Positions 23,078-30,676 of a DNA stretch of 39,353 bases are shown here, in pieces. The notes beneath the pieces were generated by a model. It saw only the letters and a list, made by a program, of their open reading frames with translations, was not told the origin of the DNA and ran no database searches. The first letter of the stretch is position 1, and the number at the start of each line of letters is the position of its first letter. The stretch is from an uncultured Clostridia bacterium (GTDB lineage Bacteria > Bacillota > Clostridia > Oscillospirales > Ruminococcaceae). The stretch covers positions 1-39,353 of the forward strand of contig CANQPB010000021.1 in the NCBI GenBank assembly GCA_947625615.1, in the 5' to 3' direction. The translations under genes were made by a program, and so were the position numbers.

Positions 23078-24456
23078 AGAGTAACACCGTCCTTGAAAAT
23101 GGCGATCTCTGCGTTTTTCGAGAGCTCGCTCTTGGTTTTTTTGCCGTTGACCGTATCCGCGACGAATTCAAAGAAGGCGTCTTCGGGATTTTCGCCCTCA
23201 AGCATTCCGCCGGCATCGAAATCTATCCAGCCCGGCTTGTTTTTGTAAAGCGCGCTGTTTGAGGATATCTTCACGGTGGGCACCGGCGAGCCGAGCGGGG
23301 TGCCCCTGCCGGTGGAGAACAGTATAAGCTGGCAGCCGCAGGCCGCAAGATTTGTTATCGCGACGATGTCGTTTCCGGGGCCGTCAAGAAGGCTGAGGCC
23401 GCTTTTTTTGACCGCGTCGCCGCAGCTTAAAACGTCGGTGACGGCGGCGGTGCCCCCCTTCTGAACGCAGCCGAGGGATTTTTCCTCGAGGGTGGTGATA
23501 CCCCCGGCGCGGTTTCCCGGCGAAGGGTTTTCATATATCTCCTGCCCGTGGGCGGTGAAGTAATCCTTGAAATTGTTTATCAGCCGAACGGTTTTTTCGA
23601 AGACCTCGCGGGAGGAGCAGCGGTTCATTAAAATGGTCTCGGCGCCGAACATCTCGGGAACCTCCGTAAGAACCGCGGAGCCGCCCATAGAAATAAGCCT
23701 GTCGGAAAAGCGGCCGATAAGCGGATTTGCGGTGATGCCGGAATAGCCGTCGGAGCCGCCGCACTTCAAGCCCACCCGAAGCTTTGATATCGGCACGGGC
23801 TGCCTGACAAATCCGCCGGCATAGGCTTTCAGCCCGTTAATAAGCTTGACGCCCTCCGAGATCTCGTCGTGGTGATCCTGGCAGTTCAAAAATTTCACCC
23901 TTTCGGGGTTTACCTCGCCGAGGATCTTTTTGAATTCGGGGATATTGTTATTTTCGCAGCCGAGCCCCAAAACGAGCACGCCGCCGGCGTTGGGGTGTCT
24001 GACAAGGCCGGAAAGGATCTTCTGGGTGGTTAAGCGATCGCCGCCGAGCTGCGAGCAGCCGTAGGGGTGGGTAAGCGCGATCGCTCCCGTCAGCTCGCCG
24101 AGATTTTTCGCAACGCCGTTCACGCAGCCGACCGTCGGAATTATCCAGATATCGTTTCTTATGCCGATTTCGCCGTTTTCGCGCAAATACGCCTGAACCG
24201 TTATGGGCTCTATGGGCGCGATCTCGCATTTTTCGGGGCGGTAGGAATATTCCTCCCGAAGATTCAGCGCCGTCTTTAAATTGTGGGTGTGAACGCTCTC
24301 GCCCGGGGCGATGTCGCATACGGCTTTGCCGATTTGAAAGCCGTATTTTATCACGCTCTCACCGGCGCCAATGGCGCGCAGGGCTATTTTATGCCCCGTC
24401 TCGGGATTTACGCCGACGTTGTCGTTTTGATGGATCTTTATAAGACCCGGCTTCAT
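23074..24456 (-). CDS. uxaA: Altronate dehydratase (UxaA family)
   Basis: This protein of about 460 residues dehydrates altronate to KDG and is an iron-dependent enzyme. The N-terminal SAF domain covers about 1-70 (LIKIHQNDNVGV, GESVHTHNLKT). The main domain carries NDIWIIPTVGCVN, ALTHPYGCSQLGGD, GLGCENNNIPE, and LKCGGSDGYSGITANP. I chose ATG 24456, which overlaps the uxaB stop (ATGA) and has GGGAGG upstream. The order uxaB-uxaA with coupled translation supports a shared pathway. Confidence 0.92.
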   Translation of the reverse strand: MKPGLIKIHQNDNVGVNPETGHKIALRAIGAGESVIKYGFQIGKAVCDIAPGESVHTHNLKTALNLREEYSYRPEKCEIAPIEPITVQAYLRENGEIGIRNDIWIIPTVGCVNGVAKNLGELTGAIALTHPYGCSQLGGDRLTTQKILSGLVRHPNAGGVLVLGLGCENNNIPEFKKILGEVNPERVKFLNCQDHHDEISEGVKLINGLKAYAGGFVRQPVPISKLRVGLKCGGSDGYSGITANPLIGRFSDRLISMGGSAVLTEVPEMFGAETILMNRCSSREVFEKTVRLINNFKDYFTAHGQEIYENPSPGNRAGGITTLEEKSLGCVQKGGTAAVTDVLSCGDAVKKSGLSLLDGPGNDIVAITNLAACGCQLILFSTGRGTPLGSPVPTVKISSNSALYKNKPGWIDFDAGGMLEGENPEDAFFEFVADTVNGKKTKSELSKNAEIAIFKDGVTL

Positions 24457-25778
24457 CTTAGGGCCTCCCGGTAATAGGCGGACATGCCCTCGCGGCAAAT
24501 AAGATTGTATGTATTCTCGACATCATTTTGCATAAAGCCGAGATCCTCGCCCCAGTAGTCGGTTCTCGATAAAATATCCTTTACCGAGGCGGTCTTCATG
24601 AATTTCATGATCTCCTCGCCGTCGTTCGCCTCGTCGGTGCGGTAAAAGGCTATCAGCGCGGCCAAAGACATCGTGAGAAGCTTTGGCAGGCGGCCGTTTT
24701 GCTCGCGGTATTCCAAAACCGTCGGCAGAACCCTTGCCTTGAATTTGCTTACGGAATTTAAGGCTATCGACAAAAGCTGATGCTTGACAAAGGGATTTGC
24801 AAAGCGCTCCAAAACAGCGGCGCCGAAGGTTTTGTCCTCGTCGGTGGAGCCGAGGGTGGGGATTATCTCCTCGTCGAGGGCCTTTTTCAAAAAGCCGCAG
24901 ACGTTCGGGTCGTCAAGGCATTCCTTGACGGTGGAAAGCCCGTAGAGCCTCGCCGCCAAAACCATTGAGGTGTGCGCGCCGTTTAAGATCCTCACCTTGC
25001 GCTTTTTATAGGGGGTGACGTCGTCCGTCCAGATGACGTTTATCCCCGCCTTTTTCAGCGGGAATTCGTCCTCGTAGTTTCCCTCGATGACCCAAAGGTG
25101 GAATATCTCGGCGGTGTTCAAAAGCCTGTCTTCGCAGCCGAGCTCGCGGCAGAGCGATTCCGCCTCGTCCTTGGGGTATCCGGTGCAGATTCGGTCTACA
25201 AGCGTGTTGCAGAAGTGATTTTCCGTCTCTATCCAGGACTTGAACCCGTCGCCCAAATTCCAGAGATCGGCATATCTTAGAACATATTCTTTCAGAAAAT
25301 CGGCGTTGTGGTCTATAAGCTCGCAGCAAAAGAGTATAAATCCGGGAAGGCCGCACTTGAAGCGCTCGTATAAAAGCGCGGTGAGCTTTGCGGGGAAGGA
25401 CTTCGGCGGGGCGTCGCTAAGCTTTTCGGTGCCGAGATATTCAATTCCCGCCTCGGTGGTGTTCGAGATTATAAAGCGCATGTCGGGGTTGTGAGCAAGC
25501 TCCAAATAAGCCTTGTAGTCGGCATAAGGATTTACCCCGCGGGAGATCGAATGCACCTCGGTGCACTGATTTATCACCCTGCCGTTTTCAACGCCCCTGA
25601 GATACTGGTGGTATACGCCCTGCTGAGAATTCAGAACGTCGATAAGGCCCTTTTCTATCGGCTGGACGACTACGGCTTTGCCGTCGAAGACTCCCTTTTC
25701 GTTCATTATGTGAATGAACATGTCGGCAAAGGAGCGCAAAAATCCGCCCTCGCCAAACTGAATGATTCTCTCTTTCAT
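24453..25778 (-). CDS. uxaB: Tagaturonate reductase (UxaB family)
   Basis: This 441-residue protein belongs to the mannitol dehydrogenase family; it reduces D-tagaturonate to D-altronate with NADH. The N-terminal FGEGGFLRSFADMFI and central VRILNGAHTSMV match UxaB. Length is a little short of the E. coli enzyme (about 480). The start has GGAGG 7 nt upstream, inside the end of the previous gene (2-bp gap). No UxaC lies in the window, so tagaturonate may come from L-galactonate by the preceding dehydrogenase. Confidence 0.92.
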   Translation of the reverse strand: MKERIIQFGEGGFLRSFADMFIHIMNEKGVFDGKAVVVQPIEKGLIDVLNSQQGVYHQYLRGVENGRVINQCTEVHSISRGVNPYADYKAYLELAHNPDMRFIISNTTEAGIEYLGTEKLSDAPPKSFPAKLTALLYERFKCGLPGFILFCCELIDHNADFLKEYVLRYADLWNLGDGFKSWIETENHFCNTLVDRICTGYPKDEAESLCRELGCEDRLLNTAEIFHLWVIEGNYEDEFPLKKAGINVIWTDDVTPYKKRKVRILNGAHTSMVLAARLYGLSTVKECLDDPNVCGFLKKALDEEIIPTLGSTDEDKTFGAAVLERFANPFVKHQLLSIALNSVSKFKARVLPTVLEYREQNGRLPKLLTMSLAALIAFYRTDEANDGEEIMKFMKTASVKDILSRTDYWGEDLGFMQNDVENTYNLICREGMSAYYREALR

Positions 25779-25780
25779 GA

Positions 25781-26803
25781 TCAGTCCTCCGCAATTTTAA
25801 CGAGCACCTTGCAAAGATCGCCCTTGTTGTTTGCAAGCGCCTTGAAAGCCTCGTCCGCCCTGTCCATGGGGTAGACGTCGCTCACCATTTTCAGAACGTC
25901 TACGCGGCCCGAGGCAATAAGGTCGATGACGTCCTTGAAATCGGACGGATAGGAATTTCGGCTGCCGTAGACGTTGAGTTCCTTTTTAAGGAGTATGGAA
26001 TGCAGGAAGGTGGTCTCCTTCTTGCCGTTGCCTATAAGGATTATTCTTCCGGCAAAGGCCGCGCAGTCGATGCAATTGAGGAACGTGACCGACTGCCCGC
26101 AGGCCTCGATGCAGACGTCGAAGCCGTCGCCGCCGGTTATTTTCATCGCCTCGGCGACGATATCGCACTTTGCGGAATTTATCACGCCCTTAGCCCCGAA
26201 GCCGAGGGCTTTTTCAAGGCGGCCGTCCAAAATGTCGGCGACATAGACTTCGGCGCCCTTTTCGCGGGCGGCGATGAGCGCAAAGAGGCCAATCGGCCCA
26301 GCTCCGACGACGAGCACCCTGTCGCCCGCCTTGACGGGGGCGCGGTTCACGGCGTGATAGCTTATCGTGAACGGCTCGACGAGCGCAAGCTCCTTGGCGG
26401 AAAGCCCCTTTCCATCGTAAATTCTCTCAACCGGCATGGAGACGTATTCGCAGAAGCTGCCGTCGCGCTGAACGCCCATGGTGCGGTTGTCGGTGCAGCA
26501 GTTGACATATCCGCGGCGGCATGAATAGCATTCGCCGCAGTTAAAATAGGGGTTCGCCGTTACGACGTCGCCCGGCTTCAGGCCGCGGTTGTTTTCGGGG
26601 ATAGAAACTATTTCCGCGGAAAACTCGTGCCCGGGGATCCTCGGGTAGGTGGTAAAGGGCTGGTTGCCGGTGTAGCTCGCGACGTCCGCCCCGCAGATTC
26701 CGCCGTAGAGGATCTTTAAAAGCGCCTCGCCCTCCTTTGCCTCCGGCTTCGGGGTGTCGGTCACCGCGATCTCAAAGGGTTTGTTGATCAAAACTGTCTT
26801 CAT
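25781..26803 (-). CDS. Zinc-dependent alcohol dehydrogenase, likely aldonate 5-dehydrogenase
   Basis: This 340-residue medium-chain dehydrogenase has catalytic zinc ligands Cys37 (ICGAD) and His59-Glu60 (PGHEF). The structural zinc cysteines are Cys89, 92, 95 and 102/103. The Rossmann motif is VVGAGPIGLFAL. It resembles the RspB/LgoD (L-galactonate 5-dehydrogenase) group. Between a lactonase and UxaB, oxidation of L-galactonate to D-tagaturonate is the most economical role. L-threonine or sorbitol dehydrogenase activity is an alternative. AAGGAG lies 8 nt before the ATG. Confidence 0.87.
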   Translation of the reverse strand: MKTVLINKPFEIAVTDTPKPEAKEGEALLKILYGGICGADVASYTGNQPFTTYPRIPGHEFSAEIVSIPENNRGLKPGDVVTANPYFNCGECYSCRRGYVNCCTDNRTMGVQRDGSFCEYVSMPVERIYDGKGLSAKELALVEPFTISYHAVNRAPVKAGDRVLVVGAGPIGLFALIAAREKGAEVYVADILDGRLEKALGFGAKGVINSAKCDIVAEAMKITGGDGFDVCIEACGQSVTFLNCIDCAAFAGRIILIGNGKKETTFLHSILLKKELNVYGSRNSYPSDFKDVIDLIASGRVDVLKMVSDVYPMDRADEAFKALANNKGDLCKVLVKIAED

Positions 26804-26815
26804 AAATATTGCTCC

Positions 26816-28015
26816 TTAAATATTGATATATTTTTTGTTCCAGATGACCGCCGTTTTCATAGGCGCGGCCTTGGAATAAATCTTTTCGCGGTAGGCTCCT
26901 ATCGGGTCGGCGGCGAACTCGTCGCGGTCGATAAGCTCGACTATCTCGTTATAGCGGCTCTTAGACAAAAGCTCTATGGCGCACTCCATATGGCACTGAC
27001 GGAAGTTTATCGAGCCGAAGATGAGGTGGTTTTCAAAGCCGAAGGGCATGGTGTCGTATTCCACCCTCGGGCCCAGAGAAAAGCTGTTGTAAACGCCGTT
27101 GCAGCCGAGAACTTTATGCTCGAACGCCACCCTGTGCTCGACATTAGACCCGCTGACGCCGATGAACATCGTCGCCCTGCCGCCGAGGCGCTTGATTATC
27201 GCGTCGGCAAGCTGTTTTTCGCTGTCGAAGGTGTTGCGAAGGTATTCCGCGCCGGTCTCGCGAAGGGCGAACCTTACCTTTTGGGAATCCTCGGGGCTGC
27301 GGGCTACAAAGAGGATCTTCGAGCCGGGGTGATTTTTCGATATGAGATCCCCCATGAACATGCCGGTGGTGCCGAGGCCGAAGATGACGGTGCGGTCAAA
27401 TACCTCCTCCTTGGCGATCATTCTCGCCTCGTCTTCCGAGCACTTTTCACGCGCCATCACCACCCTGAACAGGTGGGCCGAGCCCAAATCCTCCATTCTC
27501 TCAAGCTGGAAGAGCATGCAGCCGTAGGGATCGGGAAAGACCATTTTTTTGGCGAATTCAAGGTCTATTTTGCCGTCTTTGACATAGCCGTCGGGGATTT
27601 TTAAGAGCATGTCGGGGTTGAAATACTGCGCGTCGGCAAAAAGGCCGTCGGCCCTGTCGCAGCCGTATTCAAAATAGGTCTCGTCCTCGGTATAGCGGGT
27701 GGGGTCATAGCTGTCGCCGCCGCGGATCAAAACTATAGCGAAGCGGTTTTGAGACGGCACCCAGACTATCCCCTCGTGGCCGTTGATGAGGCGGTTTTCG
27801 CCCTCGGGGAATTTCGGCCCCAAAAGCCCCTTTGAACCCATGTTCATGAGCTCAAAATCGGTGCCGCAAAAGCCTATCAGCACCGGCTCGCAGAGAACGC
27901 CCTCCTTTTCGGGCTCGCCCCTGAGCCTGCGTCGCTTTACGTTTTTTATCTCGGCGTCGCCGTAGACGAGCGGGCGCTCGGGATCGTTCTGAAAATATGT
28001 TGCTTTAACTTTCAT
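26816..28015 (-). CDS. Glucose-dehydrogenase-like MDR, likely aldose 1-dehydrogenase
   Basis: This protein of about 399 residues resembles the glucose dehydrogenase branch of medium-chain dehydrogenases. It has Cys50 (GFCGTDFE), His80-Glu81 (INGHEG), Rossmann VIFGLGTTGMFMGD, and the C-terminal ENHLIFGSINFRQCHMECAIE, comparable to the GSVN-x-R-x-H-E segment of that family. The structural-zinc cysteine cluster is absent. The family oxidises aldoses at C1 to lactones. I chose ATG 28015 (GGAG 8 nt upstream). First gene of the operon. Confidence 0.82.
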   Translation of the reverse strand: MKVKATYFQNDPERPLVYGDAEIKNVKRRRLRGEPEKEGVLCEPVLIGFCGTDFELMNMGSKGLLGPKFPEGENRLINGHEGIVWVPSQNRFAIVLIRGGDSYDPTRYTEDETYFEYGCDRADGLFADAQYFNPDMLLKIPDGYVKDGKIDLEFAKKMVFPDPYGCMLFQLERMEDLGSAHLFRVVMAREKCSEDEARMIAKEEVFDRTVIFGLGTTGMFMGDLISKNHPGSKILFVARSPEDSQKVRFALRETGAEYLRNTFDSEKQLADAIIKRLGGRATMFIGVSGSNVEHRVAFEHKVLGCNGVYNSFSLGPRVEYDTMPFGFENHLIFGSINFRQCHMECAIELLSKSRYNEIVELIDRDEFAADPIGAYREKIYSKAAPMKTAVIWNKKYINI

Positions 28016-28049
28016 TGTCATATCTCCGTTCCAAGTTGGATTTAAAGCT

Positions 28050-28078
28050 ATTCTACTACTTTTGCGCCGGGATTTCAA
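28050..28078 (-). promoter_or_regulatory. Promoter of the six-gene sugar-acid operon
   Basis: On the minus strand TTGAAA (28073-28078) and TAGAAT (28050-28055) are separated by 17 bp. The predicted start is near 28043, about 28 nt before the first ATG. Confidence 0.75.
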
Positions 28079-28152
28079 TAGTAAATTCGCCGATGTCGGG
28101 AATTTTTTCGGGAGCAAGGCGGGGTGTGCCCTTCCCGCGCCCTTTTCCGTAT

Positions 28153-28390
28153 GCGAGGCGCCATAGGCGCCTCGCCGGGGAGACCCCCGGCGAGGGTCTC
28201 CCCGCGAAAAAACTGTCCACCGGACAGTTTTTTCTCCCCGTCCTGCGCTTCGCTTCGCATTATCCGGAGTACGCCTGCTCGGCGTCCTCCGGGGAGATTC
28301 CGCGACCGCGGTCGCGGCTCGTGGGCTCCGCCCCCGAGACCCCCGCGGCCTTTTGAAAAAGGCCGGCGAAAACTTTTGCGTTTGCCGAGC
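28153..28390. repeat. String of consecutive GC-rich hairpins
   Basis: No gene is seen here. In about 240 bp there are at least six tight stem-loops: GCGAGGCGCC/GGCGCCTCGC (28153-28175), an 11-bp stem at 28176-28204, a 12-bp perfect stem AAAAAACTGTCC/GGACAGTTTTTT (28207-28233), CCGGAG-ACGCC/GGCGT-CTCCGG (28264-28292), the dyad CCGCGAC/GTCGCGG (28300-28317), and GGCCTTTT/AAAAGGCC (28347-28364). It separates divergent promoters and could be a terminator relic or a repetitive element. Confidence 0.75.
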
Positions 28391-28439
28391 GAAGACTTCG
28401 CGGATTGTTATTGCTTTTCCGCCTTTATTGAAAAGGGTA

Positions 28440-28468
28440 TTGCATTTTGCGGCAAAAGGGTGTAAAAT
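28440..28468 (+). promoter_or_regulatory. Promoter of the DUF3737-malY pair
   Basis: TTGCAT (28440-28445) and TAAAAT (28463-28468) with a 17-bp spacer. The leader to the ATG is about 34 nt and has AAAGGAAG. Confidence 0.7.
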
Positions 28469-28508
28469 ATCCCGTGACAGCTTTTAGCCATGAAAGGAAG
28501 ATTATAAA

Positions 28509-29390
28509 ATGCAGCAGCTTATCAGAAGGCAGTATTTTACCGGGGAGCGCCCCCTGTTTATGGGTGAAAACCTTAAGATCACCGACACAATTTTCACCGA
28601 CGGCGAATCCCCGCTTAAAGAGAGCAAAAACATAGAGCTGATAAATTCAATGTTCAAGTGGAAGTATCCCCTGTGGTACTCGGAAAGCGTAACCGTCCGC
28701 GACTGCGTTTTCTTTGAGATGGCCCGCGCGGGGATATGGTATACAAACAATGTCTCGCTCGAAAAATGCGCATACGAGGCACCGAAGGGTTTCAGAAGAT
28801 GCCGCGGCGTGAAAATAAAGGACGTCTCCTTCCCGGCGGCTTCGGAAACACTTTGGAGCTGCGACGGCGTCACTCTTGAAAACGTAGAGGCAAAGGGCGA
28901 TTACTTCGCGATGAATTCCGAAAACATCGAGGCGGACAATCTCACCCTTTACGGAAACTACTCCTTCGACGGCGTCAAAAACGTGACGGTTAAAAATTCC
29001 CGGCTCCTTTCAAAGGACGCGTTCTGGAACAGCGAAAACGTCACCGTGTCGGACAGCTTTATCTCGGGAGAATATCTCGGCTGGAACGCAAAAAATCTCA
29101 CCCTTATAAACTGCACTATTGAGAGCTTGCAGGGAATGTGTTACATCGACAATCTCGTGATGAAAAACTGCAAGCTTATAAACACCACCCTCGCCTTTGA
29201 ATATTCCACCGTCGACGCCCAAATCGACGGCTCGGTGGACAGCGTTATAAACCCCTCGGGCGGAACGATTCGCGCCGAGAGCATAGGCGAGCTTATCATC
29301 GAAAAGGACAAGGTAGACCCCTCGAAGACAAAGATAATTTGCGAAAAGTCGCCGGAATGCAAGTGCAAATGCAAGTGCTGCGCGGACTGA
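28509..29390 (+). CDS. DUF3737 protein, beta-helix-like, with cysteine-rich tail
   Basis: This 293-residue protein matches the DUF3737 pattern: repeating segments of about 20 residues such as NIELINSMFKWKYPLWYSES, VTLENVEAKG and NVTVSDSFISGEYLGW predict a small right-handed beta-helix. There is no signal peptide. The function is unknown. The tail SPECKCKCKCCAD holds five cysteines in ten residues, which could bind metal. It lies 21 bp before malY and shares a promoter and the end terminator with it. Confidence 0.85.
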   Translation: MQQLIRRQYFTGERPLFMGENLKITDTIFTDGESPLKESKNIELINSMFKWKYPLWYSESVTVRDCVFFEMARAGIWYTNNVSLEKCAYEAPKGFRRCRGVKIKDVSFPAASETLWSCDGVTLENVEAKGDYFAMNSENIEADNLTLYGNYSFDGVKNVTVKNSRLLSKDAFWNSENVTVSDSFISGEYLGWNAKNLTLINCTIESLQGMCYIDNLVMKNCKLINTTLAFEYSTVDAQIDGSVDSVINPSGGTIRAESIGELIIEKDKVDPSKTKIICEKSPECKCKCKCCAD

Positions 29391-29411
29391 AAAATATTTC
29401 GGAGGGATAAA

Positions 29412-30581
29412 ATGGACTACGGTTTTGACAGCGTCACCGACAGAAGGAACACCGGCTCCCTAAAATGGGACGTCAAAGAAAACGAGCTGCCCATGTGGGT
29501 GGCGGACATGGACTTTAAAACCGCCCCCTGCATAATTGAGGCCGTGAAAAAATGCGCCGACCACGGGGTCTTCGGCTATTCGGTCATACCCTACGAATGG
29601 GCGCAGAGCTATATAGGCTGGTGGAAGACCCGCCACGGCCTTGACATCAGCCCCGAGGAGCTTATATTCTGCACCGGCGTGGTGCCGGCGATATCCTCCT
29701 GCGTGAGAAAGCTCACCACCCCGGCCGAAAAGGTGCTTATCCAGACCCCCGTCTACAACATCTTCTTCAACTCGATAGTCAACAACGGGCGGTATGTGAT
29801 CGAAAGCCCGCTCGTCTATGAAAACGGCGTTTATTCGGTGGATTTTGAGGATCTCGAAAAAAAGCTGAGCGATCCCCAGACGAGCCTGATGATCCTCTGC
29901 AATCCTCACAACCCCGTTGGAAAGATATGGGACGCCGCCACTCTTGCCGAAATAGGAAAGCTCTGCAAAAAGCACGGCGTAACCGTCATCTCGGACGAGA
30001 TTCACTGCGACATCACCGAGCCGAATAAGGGATACGTCCCCTTCGCATCGGTCTCCGACGTCTGCCGCAAAATATCCGTCAGCTGCATCGCCCCGACGAA
30101 ATGCTTCGGCATTCCGGGGATAAATTCCGCCGCGGTGATGATTCCAGACCCGAAGCTGAGGCATAAGGTCTGGCGGGCTTTGAATACCGACGAGGTGGCC
30201 GAGCCGAATTCCTTTGCTGTCGCGGCGACGGTCGCGGCGTTCACAAAGAGCGGCGACTGGCTCGACAGCCTGAGGGAATACCTCTTTGAAAACAGGCGCC
30301 GCGCCGAAAAATTCATCGAAGAAAATATCCCCGGGATAAGCGCCGTTAAGGCGGACGCCACCTATCTTATCTGGCTCGACTGCCGATCGCTAAGCTGCGG
30401 CTCGGAGGAGCTCGGGGAGTTTATCCGCAGCGAAACGGGGCTTTATCTCACCCCCGGAGCCGAATACGGCGCGCCGGGAGAGGGATTTTTAAGGCTCAAC
30501 GCCGCCTGCCCCAAAAGCGTCCTCGACGACGGGCTGAAGCGGCTTAAGCGCGGAATTGAAGCGTTCATGAAAAGCAAATAA
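29412..30581 (+). CDS. MalY/PatB-type pyridoxal-phosphate C-S lyase
   Basis: This 389-residue fold-type I PLP protein has the conserved WVADMDF (29-35), NPHNPVG (164-170), SDEIH (194-198) and PLP lysine Lys230 in CIAPTKCFGIPG. These define the MalY/PatB group, which acts as cystathionine beta-lyase and in some bacteria modulates regulators. It splits cystathionine or cysteine conjugates to give homocysteine or thiols, pyruvate and ammonia. GGAGGG is 5 nt upstream. Aminotransferase activity is possible but less likely. Confidence 0.93.
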   Translation: MDYGFDSVTDRRNTGSLKWDVKENELPMWVADMDFKTAPCIIEAVKKCADHGVFGYSVIPYEWAQSYIGWWKTRHGLDISPEELIFCTGVVPAISSCVRKLTTPAEKVLIQTPVYNIFFNSIVNNGRYVIESPLVYENGVYSVDFEDLEKKLSDPQTSLMILCNPHNPVGKIWDAATLAEIGKLCKKHGVTVISDEIHCDITEPNKGYVPFASVSDVCRKISVSCIAPTKCFGIPGINSAAVMIPDPKLRHKVWRALNTDEVAEPNSFAVAATVAAFTKSGDWLDSLREYLFENRRRAEKFIEENIPGISAVKADATYLIWLDCRSLSCGSEELGEFIRSETGLYLTPGAEYGAPGEGFLRLNAACPKSVLDDGLKRLKRGIEAFMKSK

Positions 30582-30589
30582 ATTAAAAA

Positions 30590-30623
30590 GGGAGCGCGGA
30601 TATAAAGCGCTCCCTGTTTTTTG
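30590..30623 (+). terminator. malY terminator
   Basis: GGGAGCGC (30590-30597) and GCGCTCCC (30607-30614) form a perfect 8-bp stem followed by TGTTTTTTG. Confidence 0.85.
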
Positions 30624-30628
30624 CGTAA

Positions 30629-30665
30629 AATTGCCGGGGAGAGATCCCCCGGCAATATTTTTGAT
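30629..30665. terminator. Second hairpin, terminator for the convergent dockerin gene
   Basis: ATTGCCGGGG and CCCCCGGCAAT form a long stem with T-rich tails on both strands. It separates malY from the large minus-strand gene and probably serves both. Confidence 0.7.
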
Positions 30666-30676
30666 TTTGAATTTTA

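Noticed and set aside
28018-28117. N-terminal extension of the MDR to 28117
   Set aside because: It would include the promoter at 28050-28078, and the GGAG site fits ATG 28015.
28207-28233. Insertion-sequence terminal inverted repeat
   Set aside because: The arms are 3 bp apart and no transposase lies near; it is a hairpin, not element ends.
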